A DNA stretch of 64,000 nt. Source: Thermophilibacter provencensis. Lineage in GTDB: Bacteria; Actinomycetota; Coriobacteriia; Coriobacteriales; Atopobiaceae. How positions within the stretch are numbered: the first letter of the stretch is position 1; each line of letters opens with the position of its first letter. Position numbers and translations under genes: made by a program. Where the stretch lies: the NCBI RefSeq assembly GCF_030372065.1, contig NZ_JAUDEA010000005.1, positions 1 through 64,000 on the forward strand, read 5' to 3'. Under the pieces are notes generated by a model. The model worked only from the letters and a program-made list of their open reading frames with translations, was not told the origin of the DNA and made no database searches. Positions 1 through 8,245 of this stretch are shown here, one piece after another.

Positions 1-80
<80 letters not shown>

Positions 81-110
81 GGGGCCCTGGTTGAGAGCTT
101 AACGCCTGTG

Positions 111-1097
111 TTACTCGGCCATCTGCGCCTGGACCGCGGTGATGGCAACGACGCCCACGATGTCGTCGGCGGAGCAGCCGCGCGAGAGGTCGTTCACCGG
201 CTTGGCGATGCCCTGGAGAATGGGGCCGTAGGCCTCGGCGTTGCCAAAGCGCTGGACGAGCTTGTAGCCGATGTTGCCGGTCTCGAGGTTGGGGAACACG
301 AGCACGTTGGCGTGGCCGGCCACGGTGCTCTCGGGGGCCTTGAGGGCCGCGACCTCGGGAACGATGGCGGCGTCGAGCTGGAGGTCGCCGTCGATGGCGA
401 GCTCGGGCGCCTTCTCCTTGGCAAACTTGGTGGCCTCCTGGACCTTCTTGGCCGTGTCACCGCCGGCCGAGCCCATCGTGGAGTAGGAGAGCATCGCGAC
501 CTTGGGCTCCACGTCATCCATGAAGGTGGCGAAGGAGTTGGCGGAGGCGATGGCGATCTCGGAGAGCTCGTCGGAGGTCGGGGCGATGTTGAGGCCGCAG
601 TCCGCGAAGACGAGGGTGCCGTTGGCGCCAAACTGCGGGGTCTTGGTGCACATGACCATGAAGGCCGAGACGAGCTTGGTGCCCGGGGCGGTCTTCAGGA
701 TCTGCAGGGCCGGGCGCAGCGTGTTGGCGGTGGAGTGGCAGGCGCCGGAGACCAGGCCGTCGGCGTCGCCCATCTTGACCATCATGGTGCCGTAGTAGGT
801 GGCGTCCATCATCTGGGCGCGCGCCTGCTCGATGGTCACGCCCTTCTTGGCACGCAGCTCGGCGAACTTCTGGGCGTAGGCCTCGTGCTTGGGGGCGGTG
901 GGGGAGGTCGGGTCGATGACGGTCACGCCCTCGACGTCGATCTTCGCCGGGTCGCCCAGGATGACGAGGTTCGCCAGGTCCTCCTCCACGATCTTGCGCG
1001 CGGCCTCAAGAGTGCGAGGGTCCTCGCCTTCGGGCAGGACGATCGTCTTCTTGTAAGCCTTGGCGGCAGCCTTCATGCGGTCAAGAAACTCGCTCAT
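111..1097 (-). CDS. pta: Phosphate acetyltransferase
   Basis: Interconverts acetyl-CoA plus phosphate with acetyl-phosphate plus CoA, a cytosolic step that together with acetate kinase yields ATP during fermentation. The 328-residue protein has the compact single-domain Pta form without the long N-terminal P-loop region of E. coli Pta. It starts MSEFLDRMKAAAKAYKKTIV and carries the family signatures LPEGEDPRTL, GDADGLVSGACHST, and a glycine-rich SYSTMGSAGGD. The ATG at 1097 is preceded by GAAGGAG; an upstream extension to 1187 is open but lacks a ribosome binding site. ackA, the usual partner, is not in view and could lie beyond the left edge. Function confident. Confidence 0.93.
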   Translation of the reverse strand: MSEFLDRMKAAAKAYKKTIVLPEGEDPRTLEAARKIVEEDLANLVILGDPAKIDVEGVTVIDPTSPTAPKHEAYAQKFAELRAKKGVTIEQARAQMMDATYYGTMMVKMGDADGLVSGACHSTANTLRPALQILKTAPGTKLVSAFMVMCTKTPQFGANGTLVFADCGLNIAPTSDELSEIAIASANSFATFMDDVEPKVAMLSYSTMGSAGGDTAKKVQEATKFAKEKAPELAIDGDLQLDAAIVPEVAALKAPESTVAGHANVLVFPNLETGNIGYKLVQRFGNAEAYGPILQGIAKPVNDLSRGCSADDIVGVVAITAVQAQMAE

Positions 1098-1185
1098 GTG
1101 CGCTCCTTCACAAAACGCTCGATTTTCCCGCACGCTCACGCCGCAAAAACGCCCGGATTGGCGGCGAGCGCGCGCCTCGAAATTC

Positions 1186-1209
1186 ATTATAGGGTCGAGG
1201 TGCTAGAAT
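1186..1209. promoter_or_regulatory. Divergent promoter region between pta and glf
   Basis: A perfect TATAAT lies on the minus strand at 1191-1186, upstream of pta, and TAGAAT lies on the plus strand at 1204-1209, about 80 bases before the glf start. Neither has a convincing -35 box, so these are -10 candidates only. Confidence 0.35.
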
Positions 1210-1289
1210 CATGCGGACGAATGGGCGAGCGTTTCGTCCTTGTCGCCCGTCTCCACAAGGCTGCGGGCAAGATCGCTGAGAGGATTCCT

Positions 1290-2492
1290 ATGGGTATCGA
1301 GAACGGACTGTCCGCGGGCTTCTCGCCCGACTCCTACGACGCCATCATCGTTGGTGCCGGCTATGCGGGGGCGGTCTGCGCGCGGCGGCTCGTCGAGTCG
1401 TGCGGCTTCAAGGTCTGCGTGCTCGAGCGTCGTGACCACATCGCGGGAAACGCCTACGATTACGTGGACGAGGCGGGCATCTTGGTTCACAAGTACGGCC
1501 CGCACATCTACCACACGGTAAACGAGCGCGTGAACGAGTTCCTCTCGCGCTTCACCGAGTGGACGGACTACCAGCACAAGGTCCTCGCCAACATTCACGG
1601 TACGCTCATGCCGGTGCCCTTTAACCACCGGTCGCTCAAGCTCGCCTTTGGCGACCAGAAGGGCGAGAAGCTCTACCAGAAGCTCGTTGCCACCTTCGGC
1701 GAGAACAAGAAGGTGCCCATCATGGAGCTTCGCGAGAAGAACGACCCCGAGCTCGTTGAGGTCGCCGACTACGTCTTTGAGAACGTCTTCCTCTACTACA
1801 CGATGAAGCAGTGGGGTCAGACGCCCGATCAGATTGACCCCTCGATCACCGGGCGCGTGCCGGTCTTTGTGGGCGATGACGACCGCTACTTCCCCGGCGC
1901 CCCCTTCCAGGGCATGCCTGCCGAGGGATACACGGCGCTCTTCGAGCACATGCTCGACCACGACTGCATCGACGTCTTCCTTGGCGTGGACGCGCGCGAC
2001 CTCCTCAAGGTCTCCGAGACGAGCGTTGCGGTGTGCGGCCGTCCCTACGGCGGCGAGATCATCTACACCGGGCCGCTCGACGAGCTCTTTGGGCTCGACC
2101 TGGGTGCCCTGCCGTACCGCACGCTCGACATGGAGTTCGAGACGCTCGACATGGATCAGTTCCAGCCCGTGGGCACGGTGAACTACACCACGAGCGAGGA
2201 CTTTACGCGCATCACCGAGTTCAAGAACATGACCGGCCAGGTGGTTCCCGGCAAGACCACCATCATGCGCGAGTACTCCAAGGCCTACACGCCGGGCTCC
2301 GGCGAGACGCCGTACTACGCGATCCTCGAGGACCAGAACCTCGAGCTCTATCGCCGCTACCGCGAGCGCGTTGCCGGCCTCGTCAACTTCCACTGCGTGG
2401 GCCGTCTGGCGGAGTATCGCTACTACGACATGGACGGCGTTGTTGCCTCAGCGCTCGACCTCTCCGACGAGATCATCGCCCAGCACAGCTAG
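1290..2492 (+). CDS. glf: UDP-galactopyranose mutase
   Basis: Flavoenzyme that converts UDP-galactopyranose to UDP-galactofuranose for cell-surface glycans. The 400-residue protein opens with a 16-residue leader and then the FAD-binding motif IIVGAGYAGAVCARRL (around residues 19-34), followed by KYGPHIYHT typical of bacterial UGM. Later signatures such as VPVFVGDDDRYFPG and the C-terminal GRLAEYRYYDMD match the family. The reading frame is open far upstream, but residues before 1290 have no similarity, and GAGAGG precedes this ATG. It is followed after 9 bases by a family-2 glycosyltransferase, so the two probably form a galactofuranose or polysaccharide operon. Confidence 0.93.
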   Translation: MGIENGLSAGFSPDSYDAIIVGAGYAGAVCARRLVESCGFKVCVLERRDHIAGNAYDYVDEAGILVHKYGPHIYHTVNERVNEFLSRFTEWTDYQHKVLANIHGTLMPVPFNHRSLKLAFGDQKGEKLYQKLVATFGENKKVPIMELREKNDPELVEVADYVFENVFLYYTMKQWGQTPDQIDPSITGRVPVFVGDDDRYFPGAPFQGMPAEGYTALFEHMLDHDCIDVFLGVDARDLLKVSETSVAVCGRPYGGEIIYTGPLDELFGLDLGALPYRTLDMEFETLDMDQFQPVGTVNYTTSEDFTRITEFKNMTGQVVPGKTTIMREYSKAYTPGSGETPYYAILEDQNLELYRRYRERVAGLVNFHCVGRLAEYRYYDMDGVVASALDLSDEIIAQHS

Positions 2493-2501
2493 GAACTCCG
2501 C

Positions 2502-3536
2502 ATGAAGAAGACCATCACCTTTGGCATTCCCTGTTACAACTCGTCTGCCTACATGGACCACTGCATAGAGTCCATCCTCGAGGGAACGGGCTATGCCGAG
2601 GACGTAGAGATCATCATCGTCGACGACGGCTCCGTGAAGGACGACACGCCAGCCAAGGCTGATGCCTGGGAGAGGCGCTACCCCGCCATCATCCGTGCCA
2701 TCCACCAGGAGAACGGCGGTCACGGCGCCGCGGTCATGCAGGCTGTGCGCAACGCCAAGGGCGTCTACTTCAAGAACGTCGACTCGGACGACTGGGTGGA
2801 CGCCGACGCGGTGAGCGCCCTTCTGGAGAAGCTCCGCTACTTCATTGGCCTTGGCGAGCACGTTGACCTCGTGATCACCAACTACGTCTACGAGCACGTT
2901 GAGGACAACACGCAAAACGTGGTTGACTACCGCCACGTGCTTCCGGTGGGCCGCGTCTTCACCTGGAACGACATGGGCCACTTCATGATGTGGCAGTACC
3001 TGCTCATGCACGCTCTCACGTATCGCGTGGACGTGCTGCGCGAGGCGGGGCTCGACATGCCGCCGCACACCTTCTACGTGGACAACATCTACGCCTACGT
3101 GCCGTTCCCTGCGTGCCGCAGCATCTACTACCTTGACGTTGACGTCTACCGCTACTTCATCGGGCGCGAGGACCAGTCCGTCAACGACAAGGTCCTCACG
3201 AGCCGCGTGGACCACTACTGGCGCGTGGCGCGCGTCATGATGCACGCCTACCACGTCTACGACGACATCTCCTCGGCCAAGCTGCGCAGCTACATGATGA
3301 ACTACTTCACGATCATCATGGCCATCTGCTCGGTCTTCTCCAAGAAGAGCGACCGCCCCGACGCCATGGACGAGCTGCAGAGGCTCTGGGACGAGCTCAA
3401 GGCCTACGACAGGCGCATGTATCGTCGCGCTCGTCATGGTGTGGTGGGGCTTGCCACCAACCTGCCGGGCACGGTGGGGAAGGCCCTCACGCTCGCCGGC
3501 TACCGCGCCGCGCAGAAGCTGGTCAAGTTCAACTAG
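2502..3536 (+). CDS. Family 2 glycosyltransferase
   Basis: 344 residues with a GT-A fold. The N-terminus reads MKKTITFGIPCYNSSAYMDH; the nucleotide-sugar motif IIIVDDGS is near residue 48, and the DXD-type metal site appears as NVDSDDWVD near residue 90. No membrane segment is evident. Family 2 enzymes transfer sugars from activated nucleotide donors to glycans or lipids. Its position 9 bases after glf suggests a galactofuranosyl or other cell-wall polysaccharide transferase, but the donor and acceptor cannot be read from the sequence. Confidence 0.85.
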   Translation: MKKTITFGIPCYNSSAYMDHCIESILEGTGYAEDVEIIIVDDGSVKDDTPAKADAWERRYPAIIRAIHQENGGHGAAVMQAVRNAKGVYFKNVDSDDWVDADAVSALLEKLRYFIGLGEHVDLVITNYVYEHVEDNTQNVVDYRHVLPVGRVFTWNDMGHFMMWQYLLMHALTYRVDVLREAGLDMPPHTFYVDNIYAYVPFPACRSIYYLDVDVYRYFIGREDQSVNDKVLTSRVDHYWRVARVMMHAYHVYDDISSAKLRSYMMNYFTIIMAICSVFSKKSDRPDAMDELQRLWDELKAYDRRMYRRARHGVVGLATNLPGTVGKALTLAGYRAAQKLVKFN

Positions 3537-3559
3537 CTCGTCAATCGTACATTCAGTGG

Positions 3560-3631
3560 GGGAGTCCCGCCGTCCTTCTCTCCAGAAGTGCGCTTCGCGA
3601 AACTTCTTGCGAGAAGGACGGCGGGGCTCCC
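3560..3631. repeat. Nested inverted repeat between convergent genes
   Basis: Outer arms of 21 bases (3560-3580 and 3611-3631) pair with a single G-T mismatch. The 30-base loop holds a second dyad, AGAAGT (3584-3589) against ACTTCT (3602-3607), around the palindrome TTCGCGAA. It lies between the convergent glycosyltransferase and peptidase genes, so it may end transcription from both sides, but there is no T-tract. Its nested design resembles the elements near 19.0-19.2 kb. Confidence 0.75.
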
Positions 3632-3669
3632 TGCTTGCGCGCTGACCTCGCGAAGAATGAGCCGACTTG

Positions 3670-4644
3670 CTAGAGGTCGCATGCGGCAACGTAGCCGTAG
3701 GCGGACTCAGCCTGGCGCGCGCCGTCGGCGATGGCGCGCCCGAGCGCCTTGGTGGCCAGCGCGCCCACCACGTCGACCGGCGCCTCAACCGCGCCCGTCG
3801 CCATAACAAAGACGGTGTCGCCGTCGTTGGTGGTGTGGGTGGGCGAGATGGCGTGCGCGTAGGCGTCGGCCGCCATCTGCGCGACCTTGGTGGCCTGCGC
3901 CTTGGTGAGCCGGGCGTTGGTGACCACGCAGGAGATGGTGGTGTTGGTGCGGCTGAGCGGCATCGTCGCGTAGCCGCCGAGAAGTGCCTCGACGCTGCTG
4001 CCAAGCGCGCCGTCCTCGTTTCTCAGGCCCGCGATCTTCTCGCCGGTGTCGGGGTCGTGCACGTCGCCGCAGGCGTTCACGGCCGATATCGCGCCGCAGA
4101 GCAGCTCGCCCGCACACTCCACGAACTCGCCGAGGCCGGACTTCATGGCGCGCTCTGGGCCGGCGAGCTTACCGACGGTGCAGCCCGTGCCAGCGCCCAC
4201 GTTTCCGCGCGCGAGAGGCACACCGGCACCATCGAGCGCGGATGCGCAGGCCGCGCGGCCGTCCTCGACGCTCGGGCGGACGGTGGGGTCGCCGCATGCA
4301 AGGTCAAACAGGCACGCCCCGGAGACGATGGGCACGCGCGCCACGCCCACGTCGAGGCCATAGCCGCGCCGCTCGAGCTCCTCTGCCACGCCGCAGGACG
4401 CGCTGAGCCCGTAGGCGCTGCCGCCCGAGAGCACGACGGCGTGGAGCACCTCAACGGTCTCCTCGGGGCGCAGGAGGTCTGTCTCACGCGTGGCCGGCGC
4501 GCCGCCGCGCACGTCGACGCCGCCCGTGGCCCCCTCCGGACATGCGATGACCGTGCAGCCCGTCCCCGCCTCCTCGTTGGTTGCGTGGCCAACGTAGATG
4601 CCGGGAATCTGCGTGACGCTCGTTACGCTCTTCTCGCTAGGCAT
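3670..4644 (-). CDS. P1 family (S58, DmpA-like) aminopeptidase
   Basis: 324 residues of the DmpA/L-aminopeptidase D-esterase family, which self-cleave to expose an N-terminal nucleophile. Seen motifs: IPGIYVGHATNEEAGTGCTV at the N-terminus, LSGGSAYGL, GNVGAGTGCTVGK, and near the C-terminal third LSRTNTTISCVVTNA, where family members have the autoprocessing site. Peptide substrate unknown. The ATG at 4644 has GGAGGTG upstream; an earlier in-frame ATG at 4719 has poorer support and would lie deep inside maf. The gene overlaps the end of maf by 8 bases, so the two are probably co-transcribed. Confidence 0.85.
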   Translation of the reverse strand: MPSEKSVTSVTQIPGIYVGHATNEEAGTGCTVIACPEGATGGVDVRGGAPATRETDLLRPEETVEVLHAVVLSGGSAYGLSASCGVAEELERRGYGLDVGVARVPIVSGACLFDLACGDPTVRPSVEDGRAACASALDGAGVPLARGNVGAGTGCTVGKLAGPERAMKSGLGEFVECAGELLCGAISAVNACGDVHDPDTGEKIAGLRNEDGALGSSVEALLGGYATMPLSRTNTTISCVVTNARLTKAQATKVAQMAADAYAHAISPTHTTNDGDTVFVMATGAVEAPVDVVGALATKALGRAIADGARQAESAYGYVAACDL

Positions 4645-5269
4645 GGGCACCTCCGATTCTGATGGCGTCTGCGATGAGGTCTCTCTCGTCACAGACAAGC
4701 CTGCCGAGCTCTCGCACAAGGCGTGCGATGGGCAGGCCGACGACGTTGGGGTAGTCCCCCTCGATTCCTCTCACAAGAAGGCGTCCGGCCCCTTGGATGC
4801 CGTAGGCGCCAGCCTTGTCGAGCGGCTCCCCGGTGGCCACGTAGGCCTCGATCTCTCTGTCCGTGAGCTCCCAGAAGGTGACGTCGGTGGTCTCCACGAA
4901 GTGCGCGCGGGAGAGCTCGGAGCCATCGGGGGAGAGCCTCATGGCGCACACGCCCGTCGAGACCTCGTGCGTGTGCCCGGAGAGCTCTCTTAGCATGCGC
5001 GCCGCGTCCGACGCGTCCCTGGGCTTGCCGAGCGCCTCGTCCCCCATCCACACGATGGTGTCCGCGGCCACCAGAAAGCCGTCCGCTGGCACGTGGGAGA
5101 GGTTGGCCCGGGCCGCCTCGGCCTTCTCGGCGGCAAGGCGAAGCACCAGATCGACGGGCTTCTCGCCAGGTCGGCGCGTCTCGTCGATGTCTGCGGGGGC
5201 AATGGTGAGCTCAAAGCCGGCTTCGGCGAGGAGCTCCCGGCGGCGGGGGGACTGCGAAGCTAGAATCAC
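4637..5269 (-). CDS. maf: Maf-family nucleoside triphosphate pyrophosphatase
   Basis: 210-residue house-cleaning pyrophosphatase. Maf proteins hydrolyse non-canonical or pyrimidine NTPs (such as dTTP, UTP and methylated forms) to monophosphates. Diagnostic motifs are ILASQSPRRRELL at the N-terminus, ETRRPGEKP, the catalytic AADTIVW, and the C-terminal GDYPNVVGLP. The start is GTG at 5269 with GGAGGTA seven bases upstream. It is the first gene of a two-gene unit with the P1 peptidase. Substrate subclass is not assigned. Confidence 0.9.
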   Translation of the reverse strand: MILASQSPRRRELLAEAGFELTIAPADIDETRRPGEKPVDLVLRLAAEKAEAARANLSHVPADGFLVAADTIVWMGDEALGKPRDASDAARMLRELSGHTHEVSTGVCAMRLSPDGSELSRAHFVETTDVTFWELTDREIEAYVATGEPLDKAGAYGIQGAGRLLVRGIEGDYPNVVGLPIARLVRELGRLVCDERDLIADAIRIGGAHA

Positions 5270-5338
5270 GTGCTACCTCCATACAAAAAAGCGGGAGCCG
5301 GCATGCGGCCCCCGCAAGGCGTCGACTGACGCAACTAC

Positions 5339-5524
5339 CTACTCGACCACGATGGCAGAGACGGGGCAGTTGTCAGCAGCCTCCTGAGCGGCGTCCTCGG
5401 CGTCCTCGGGAACGTCCTCCTCGATGGCAACGGCAACGCCGTCGTCAGAGATGGAGAAGACGTCGGGGCAGGTGCCCTCGCAGAGCCCGCAGCCGATGCA
5501 ATCCTCGTTGACGGTAGCCTTCAT
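5339..5524 (-). CDS. Single-cluster [4Fe-4S] ferredoxin
   Basis: 61-residue acidic electron carrier. Cys9, Cys12 and Cys15 (CIGCGLC) plus Cys53 (NCPVSAI) supply the four ligands of one [4Fe-4S] cluster, as in Thermotoga-type ferredoxins; Cys19 is extra. It likely serves pyruvate:ferredoxin oxidoreductase or other low-potential enzymes in an anaerobe. An AGAGG site precedes the ATG at 5524. It stands alone, with about 226 bases of non-coding DNA upstream and a short gap before maf downstream. Confidence 0.93.
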   Translation of the reverse strand: MKATVNEDCIGCGLCEGTCPDVFSISDDGVAVAIEEDVPEDAEDAAQEAADNCPVSAIVVE

Positions 5525-5750
5525 GATGATTCCTCTCTCTAGCCTGGGCCTGGGCCCCTCGCCCAGGTTTCATTCTCGTTTTTACACGTTTCTCGCCGCG
5601 CGTGCAACCGTCTTTCCCGTATAGCCCAAAAAGACGGCCAACGGTTGTGAGCTGGGCTTATATTCCTAGCTGCAGAGTGGGTTTTGCCCGGCTCCGTGCT
5701 CCGGGCGCCCGCCCCCGCACGCATGCTCCGACGCTCGGAGGCGCTGCGCG

Positions 5751-6050
5751 CTACGGCGTGGCCGGCGCGCTCAGGCGCAAGACAAGCAGGTCGTTTCGTG
5801 TCCCGTTCACGAGGAAGCCGCACTTCTCGGCGACCCGACGGCTTGCTGCGTGGCTGGGGGAGCACTCGATGACCGCATCTCGTCCGGCCGCGTGTGCCCG
5901 GTCGGCGAGAAGCGTCGTGAGCTCGGTGGCGTAGCCACGTCCCCACGCCCGCGGGGCGAGTACCCAGCCGATTTCCATCGAGCGCTCGTCGGCGAGAAGC
6001 GCCGTGAGGAGCCCGAGGTCCTTCTCGGTCATGCGGCGTATCGAGGGCAT
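5751..6050 (-). CDS. GNAT-like acetyltransferase, internally shortened
   Basis: 99 residues, against about 160-180 for the RimJ/RimL-type GNAT family. It begins like a normal GNAT (MPSIRRMTEKDLGLLTALLA), then jumps at about residue 24 directly to the acetyl-CoA-binding part (IGWVLAPRAWGRGYATE) and the end (SRRVAEKCGFLVNG). The central strands, roughly 60 residues, are missing with the frame kept. It is probably an in-frame deletion remnant and may not be functional. The start is the ATG at 6050 after GGAGG, 41 bases downstream of the nucleotidyltransferase gene. Confidence 0.6.
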   Translation of the reverse strand: MPSIRRMTEKDLGLLTALLADERSMEIGWVLAPRAWGRGYATELTTLLADRAHAAGRDAVIECSPSHAASRRVAEKCGFLVNGTRNDLLVLRLSAPATP

Positions 6051-6091
6051 GAGGCCTCCGTCTCCTGCTGCCCAGGCGGATCGCGTCCGCG

Positions 6092-6874
6092 TCAGCGCCC
6101 GGCGGGGAAGAGCGTCGTGCCCAGGCCCGAGCGAACCCACTCCCAGAAGCGGAGGTCGAGCTGCGCGCGCAGGGACGGCTCCGCCTCGGCGAGAAACGCG
6201 CCGAGCGCCTGCGTCAGGAGCTCGGCGGCCCGCGGCAGCTCCGGCCCGCTCAGGTGGGCGTAGATACCCTCCAGCAGGCGGTAGCGCTCCGGCGACACGA
6301 TCTGGTTGAGCTTCTTGAGACCGAGAAACGCGTGGGTCGGGTCGTCCGGCCAGCGCAGCAGGACGGCGGCGGACCCGGCGGCGTCGCATAGGATCTTGGC
6401 CGCCCACGCGTAGTTGTCGCGGCGATAGGCGCTGTCGGCCTCCACGATGCAGTAGAGTGCGCTCGAGAAGAGCCGTGCCAGGGTCTCGTCGCTCACCGCC
6501 GCGCGCTCCCATGCGAAGCCCTCGAACAGGCCACTCGGGTCGCTCCACACGCGGATGGGGTCCTCGTGGCCGATCTCCTCCCTCAGCGCCACGTAGAGGT
6601 CAACGTGGGTCGCGTCGTCGAAAATTGCCACGAGCTGCGGTAGCCCGAAGCTCACCTCCTCGAGAAAGACCGGCTCGTCGAAGGCGGCCAGGTATGCTCG
6701 CCGCTGCGCGAGCACGGCCTCTCGCGCGGCGGGCGAGACCACGAGGTAGAGGTCGACGTCAGAGAACGCGTCCTCGTCATCGCGGCCGAACGAGCCCTTG
6801 AGAAGCGCTGCCTCGACGAGCCCGTCGGCCATGGCCGCCCCGGCAATAGCATCTATGGCCTCGGTCTGTCTCAT
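6092..6874 (-). CDS. Nucleotidyltransferase-domain protein (aminoglycoside adenylyltransferase-like)
   Basis: 260 residues. The N-terminal domain has the Pol-beta-type nucleotidyltransferase signature LLKGSFGRDDEDAFSDVDLY (residues about 24-43), with the G-S and D-x-D metal ligands present. The C-terminal half is helical and resembles streptomycin/aminoglycoside 6-adenylyltransferase-type proteins, so AMP transfer to a small molecule is possible. The substrate cannot be deduced, and resistance should not be assumed. It sits between an RNA methyltransferase gene and the shortened GNAT gene; all are on the minus strand. Confidence 0.7.
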   Translation of the reverse strand: MRQTEAIDAIAGAAMADGLVEAALLKGSFGRDDEDAFSDVDLYLVVSPAAREAVLAQRRAYLAAFDEPVFLEEVSFGLPQLVAIFDDATHVDLYVALREEIGHEDPIRVWSDPSGLFEGFAWERAAVSDETLARLFSSALYCIVEADSAYRRDNYAWAAKILCDAAGSAAVLLRWPDDPTHAFLGLKKLNQIVSPERYRLLEGIYAHLSGPELPRAAELLTQALGAFLAEAEPSLRAQLDLRFWEWVRSGLGTTLFPAGR

Positions 6875-6913
6875 GTCGCTGCCACGTCCTCTCGGCGATG
6901 CCCCGAGTGCCCC

Positions 6914-8245
6914 CTACGCGCGCTCGAGCAGGGTCACGGTCTCCACGTGGAAGGTCTGCGGGAAGAGGTCGACCGGCGTCACGCGCCTCGGCGAGAAGGT
7001 CCCGGCCTGCTCGAAGCGGGCGAGGTCGCGCGCCAGGGTGGCTGGGTTGCAGCTCACGTAGGCGATCGCGCGGGCCGGCTGCTCGGAGAGCCGCCTCACC
7101 ACGTCCTCGGCCAGCCCCGCGCGCGGCGGGTCCACCACGATGACGTCGGCGTCCGTGTCCGGGAACTCGCGCCCGGCGTCGCCGCCCACGGCGTCGACGT
7201 TGTCAAGCCCCGCGGACTCGAGGTTGCGGCGCAGGTCGCGCACGGCGGGCCCGTAGGACTCCACGGCAGAGACAAACCCCGAGCGACGGGCGAGCGGCAG
7301 CGTGAAGGTGCCCGCCCCGCAGTAGAGGTCCATCGCCTCCTCGTGCGGCTGGGGCCTCAGCGCCTCCATGACGAGCTCCACGAGCTTCTCGGCGCCCTTG
7401 GTGTTCACCTGGAAGAAGGAGGGGGCGGAGACGCGCATGCGCTCCTCGCCCACGACCTCGCCCCACGAGCCGGCGCCCGAGAGACACTCAACTCCCGCGA
7501 TGCGGCGGGCCTTTGCGGGGCCCTTCTGCATGACGCGAACTGCCGAGGTCGGCCTCAGCGCGTCCTCGAGGACCTTGGCGGCCTGGGCGCGCGGGAAGGC
7601 GCCGGGGCGGTCCCAGAGCGCCACCTCCACCTCGCGCGTGCGGCGCGAGATGCGGATGCCCACGCGCTCGAGGTCGATCCCGTTGCTTCCGGCAAGGTAG
7701 GAGAGGGCTCCGGCAACGGACTTGACGGTGCCGGAGTGCGCCTTGTCGAGCAGCATGCAGCTTTTGACGCGCACGACGTCCCCCTCGCCGGCGCCGTGCA
7801 TCCCAAGGGTGACGCGCCCACCCGCGCGCACGGCGGCGAGCTCGACTTTGTTGCGGTAGCCCCAGGGCTCGCCTGGCGAGACGAGCGGCGAGACGAGCCT
7901 CTCGGCGCGCTCCTCGCCCATGCGGCCAATGCGGGCGAGGGCGTCGACCACGCTGGCGCGCTTCGAGCGTGCCTGAGCGTCGTAGGAGAGGGCGGCCCAG
8001 GGGCAGCCCCCGCAGACGCCGGCATAGGGACAGGCGGGCCTCACGCGGTCGGGAGACGGCTCGACGACCTCCACGGCGCGCGCGTGGGACCAGCGTTCCT
8101 CCTCGCGGTCAAGGACGGCGCGAACCACGTCGCCGGCAACGGCGCCGCTCACAAAGACGGTCTTGCCGGAGGCGTCGTGTGCCACGGCGTCCGGGCCGTA
8201 TGTCATGCGCTCTATGCGGAGCTGCTCCTCGCGCACCTCTCTCAC
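6914..8245 (-). CDS. 23S rRNA (uracil-C5)-methyltransferase, RlmD/TrmA family
   Basis: 443-residue SAM-dependent enzyme that forms 5-methyluridine in RNA. Order: N-terminal TRAM-like domain (residues 1-60); a 4Fe-4S cysteine set with CPYAGVCGGCPW near residue 72 and a later Cys in KSCML; then the Rossmann domain with DLYCGAGTFTLPLA, the DPPRAGL motif, the catalytic Cys in SCNPATLARD, and the C-terminal QTFHVETV. The paralogue type (RlmD, RlmCD or TrmA) is not resolved. The GTG start overlaps the ppk stop codon by 4 bases (GTGA), so translation is probably coupled to ppk. Confidence 0.9.
   Translation of the reverse strand: MREVREEQLRIERMTYGPDAVAHDASGKTVFVSGAVAGDVVRAVLDREEERWSHARAVEVVEPSPDRVRPACPYAGVCGGCPWAALSYDAQARSKRASVVDALARIGRMGEERAERLVSPLVSPGEPWGYRNKVELAAVRAGGRVTLGMHGAGEGDVVRVKSCMLLDKAHSGTVKSVAGALSYLAGSNGIDLERVGIRISRRTREVEVALWDRPGAFPRAQAAKVLEDALRPTSAVRVMQKGPAKARRIAGVECLSGAGSWGEVVGEERMRVSAPSFFQVNTKGAEKLVELVMEALRPQPHEEAMDLYCGAGTFTLPLARRSGFVSAVESYGPAVRDLRRNLESAGLDNVDAVGGDAGREFPDTDADVIVVDPPRAGLAEDVVRRLSEQPARAIAYVSCNPATLARDLARFEQAGTFSPRRVTPVDLFPQTFHVETVTLLERA

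Noticed and set aside
108-1289. N-terminal extension of glf reaching back across pta
   Set aside because: The upstream part is antisense to pta and not similar to UGM; a ribosome binding site supports the start at 1290.
5639-5652. ACGGTTGTGAGC shared with the ppdK promoter region (near 59258)
   Set aside because: A shared 12-mer is expected by chance many times in 64 kb, and here it is not oriented toward any gene on the plus strand.
5525-5750. Small gene between ferredoxin and the GNAT remnant
   Set aside because: Open frames here lack ribosome binding sites and coding pattern; the stretch is most simply the ferredoxin promoter region.
6092-6874. Antibiotic-resistance gene call for the nucleotidyltransferase
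   Set aside because: Only the general nucleotidyltransferase signature is seen; no mobile element or resistance context nearby.
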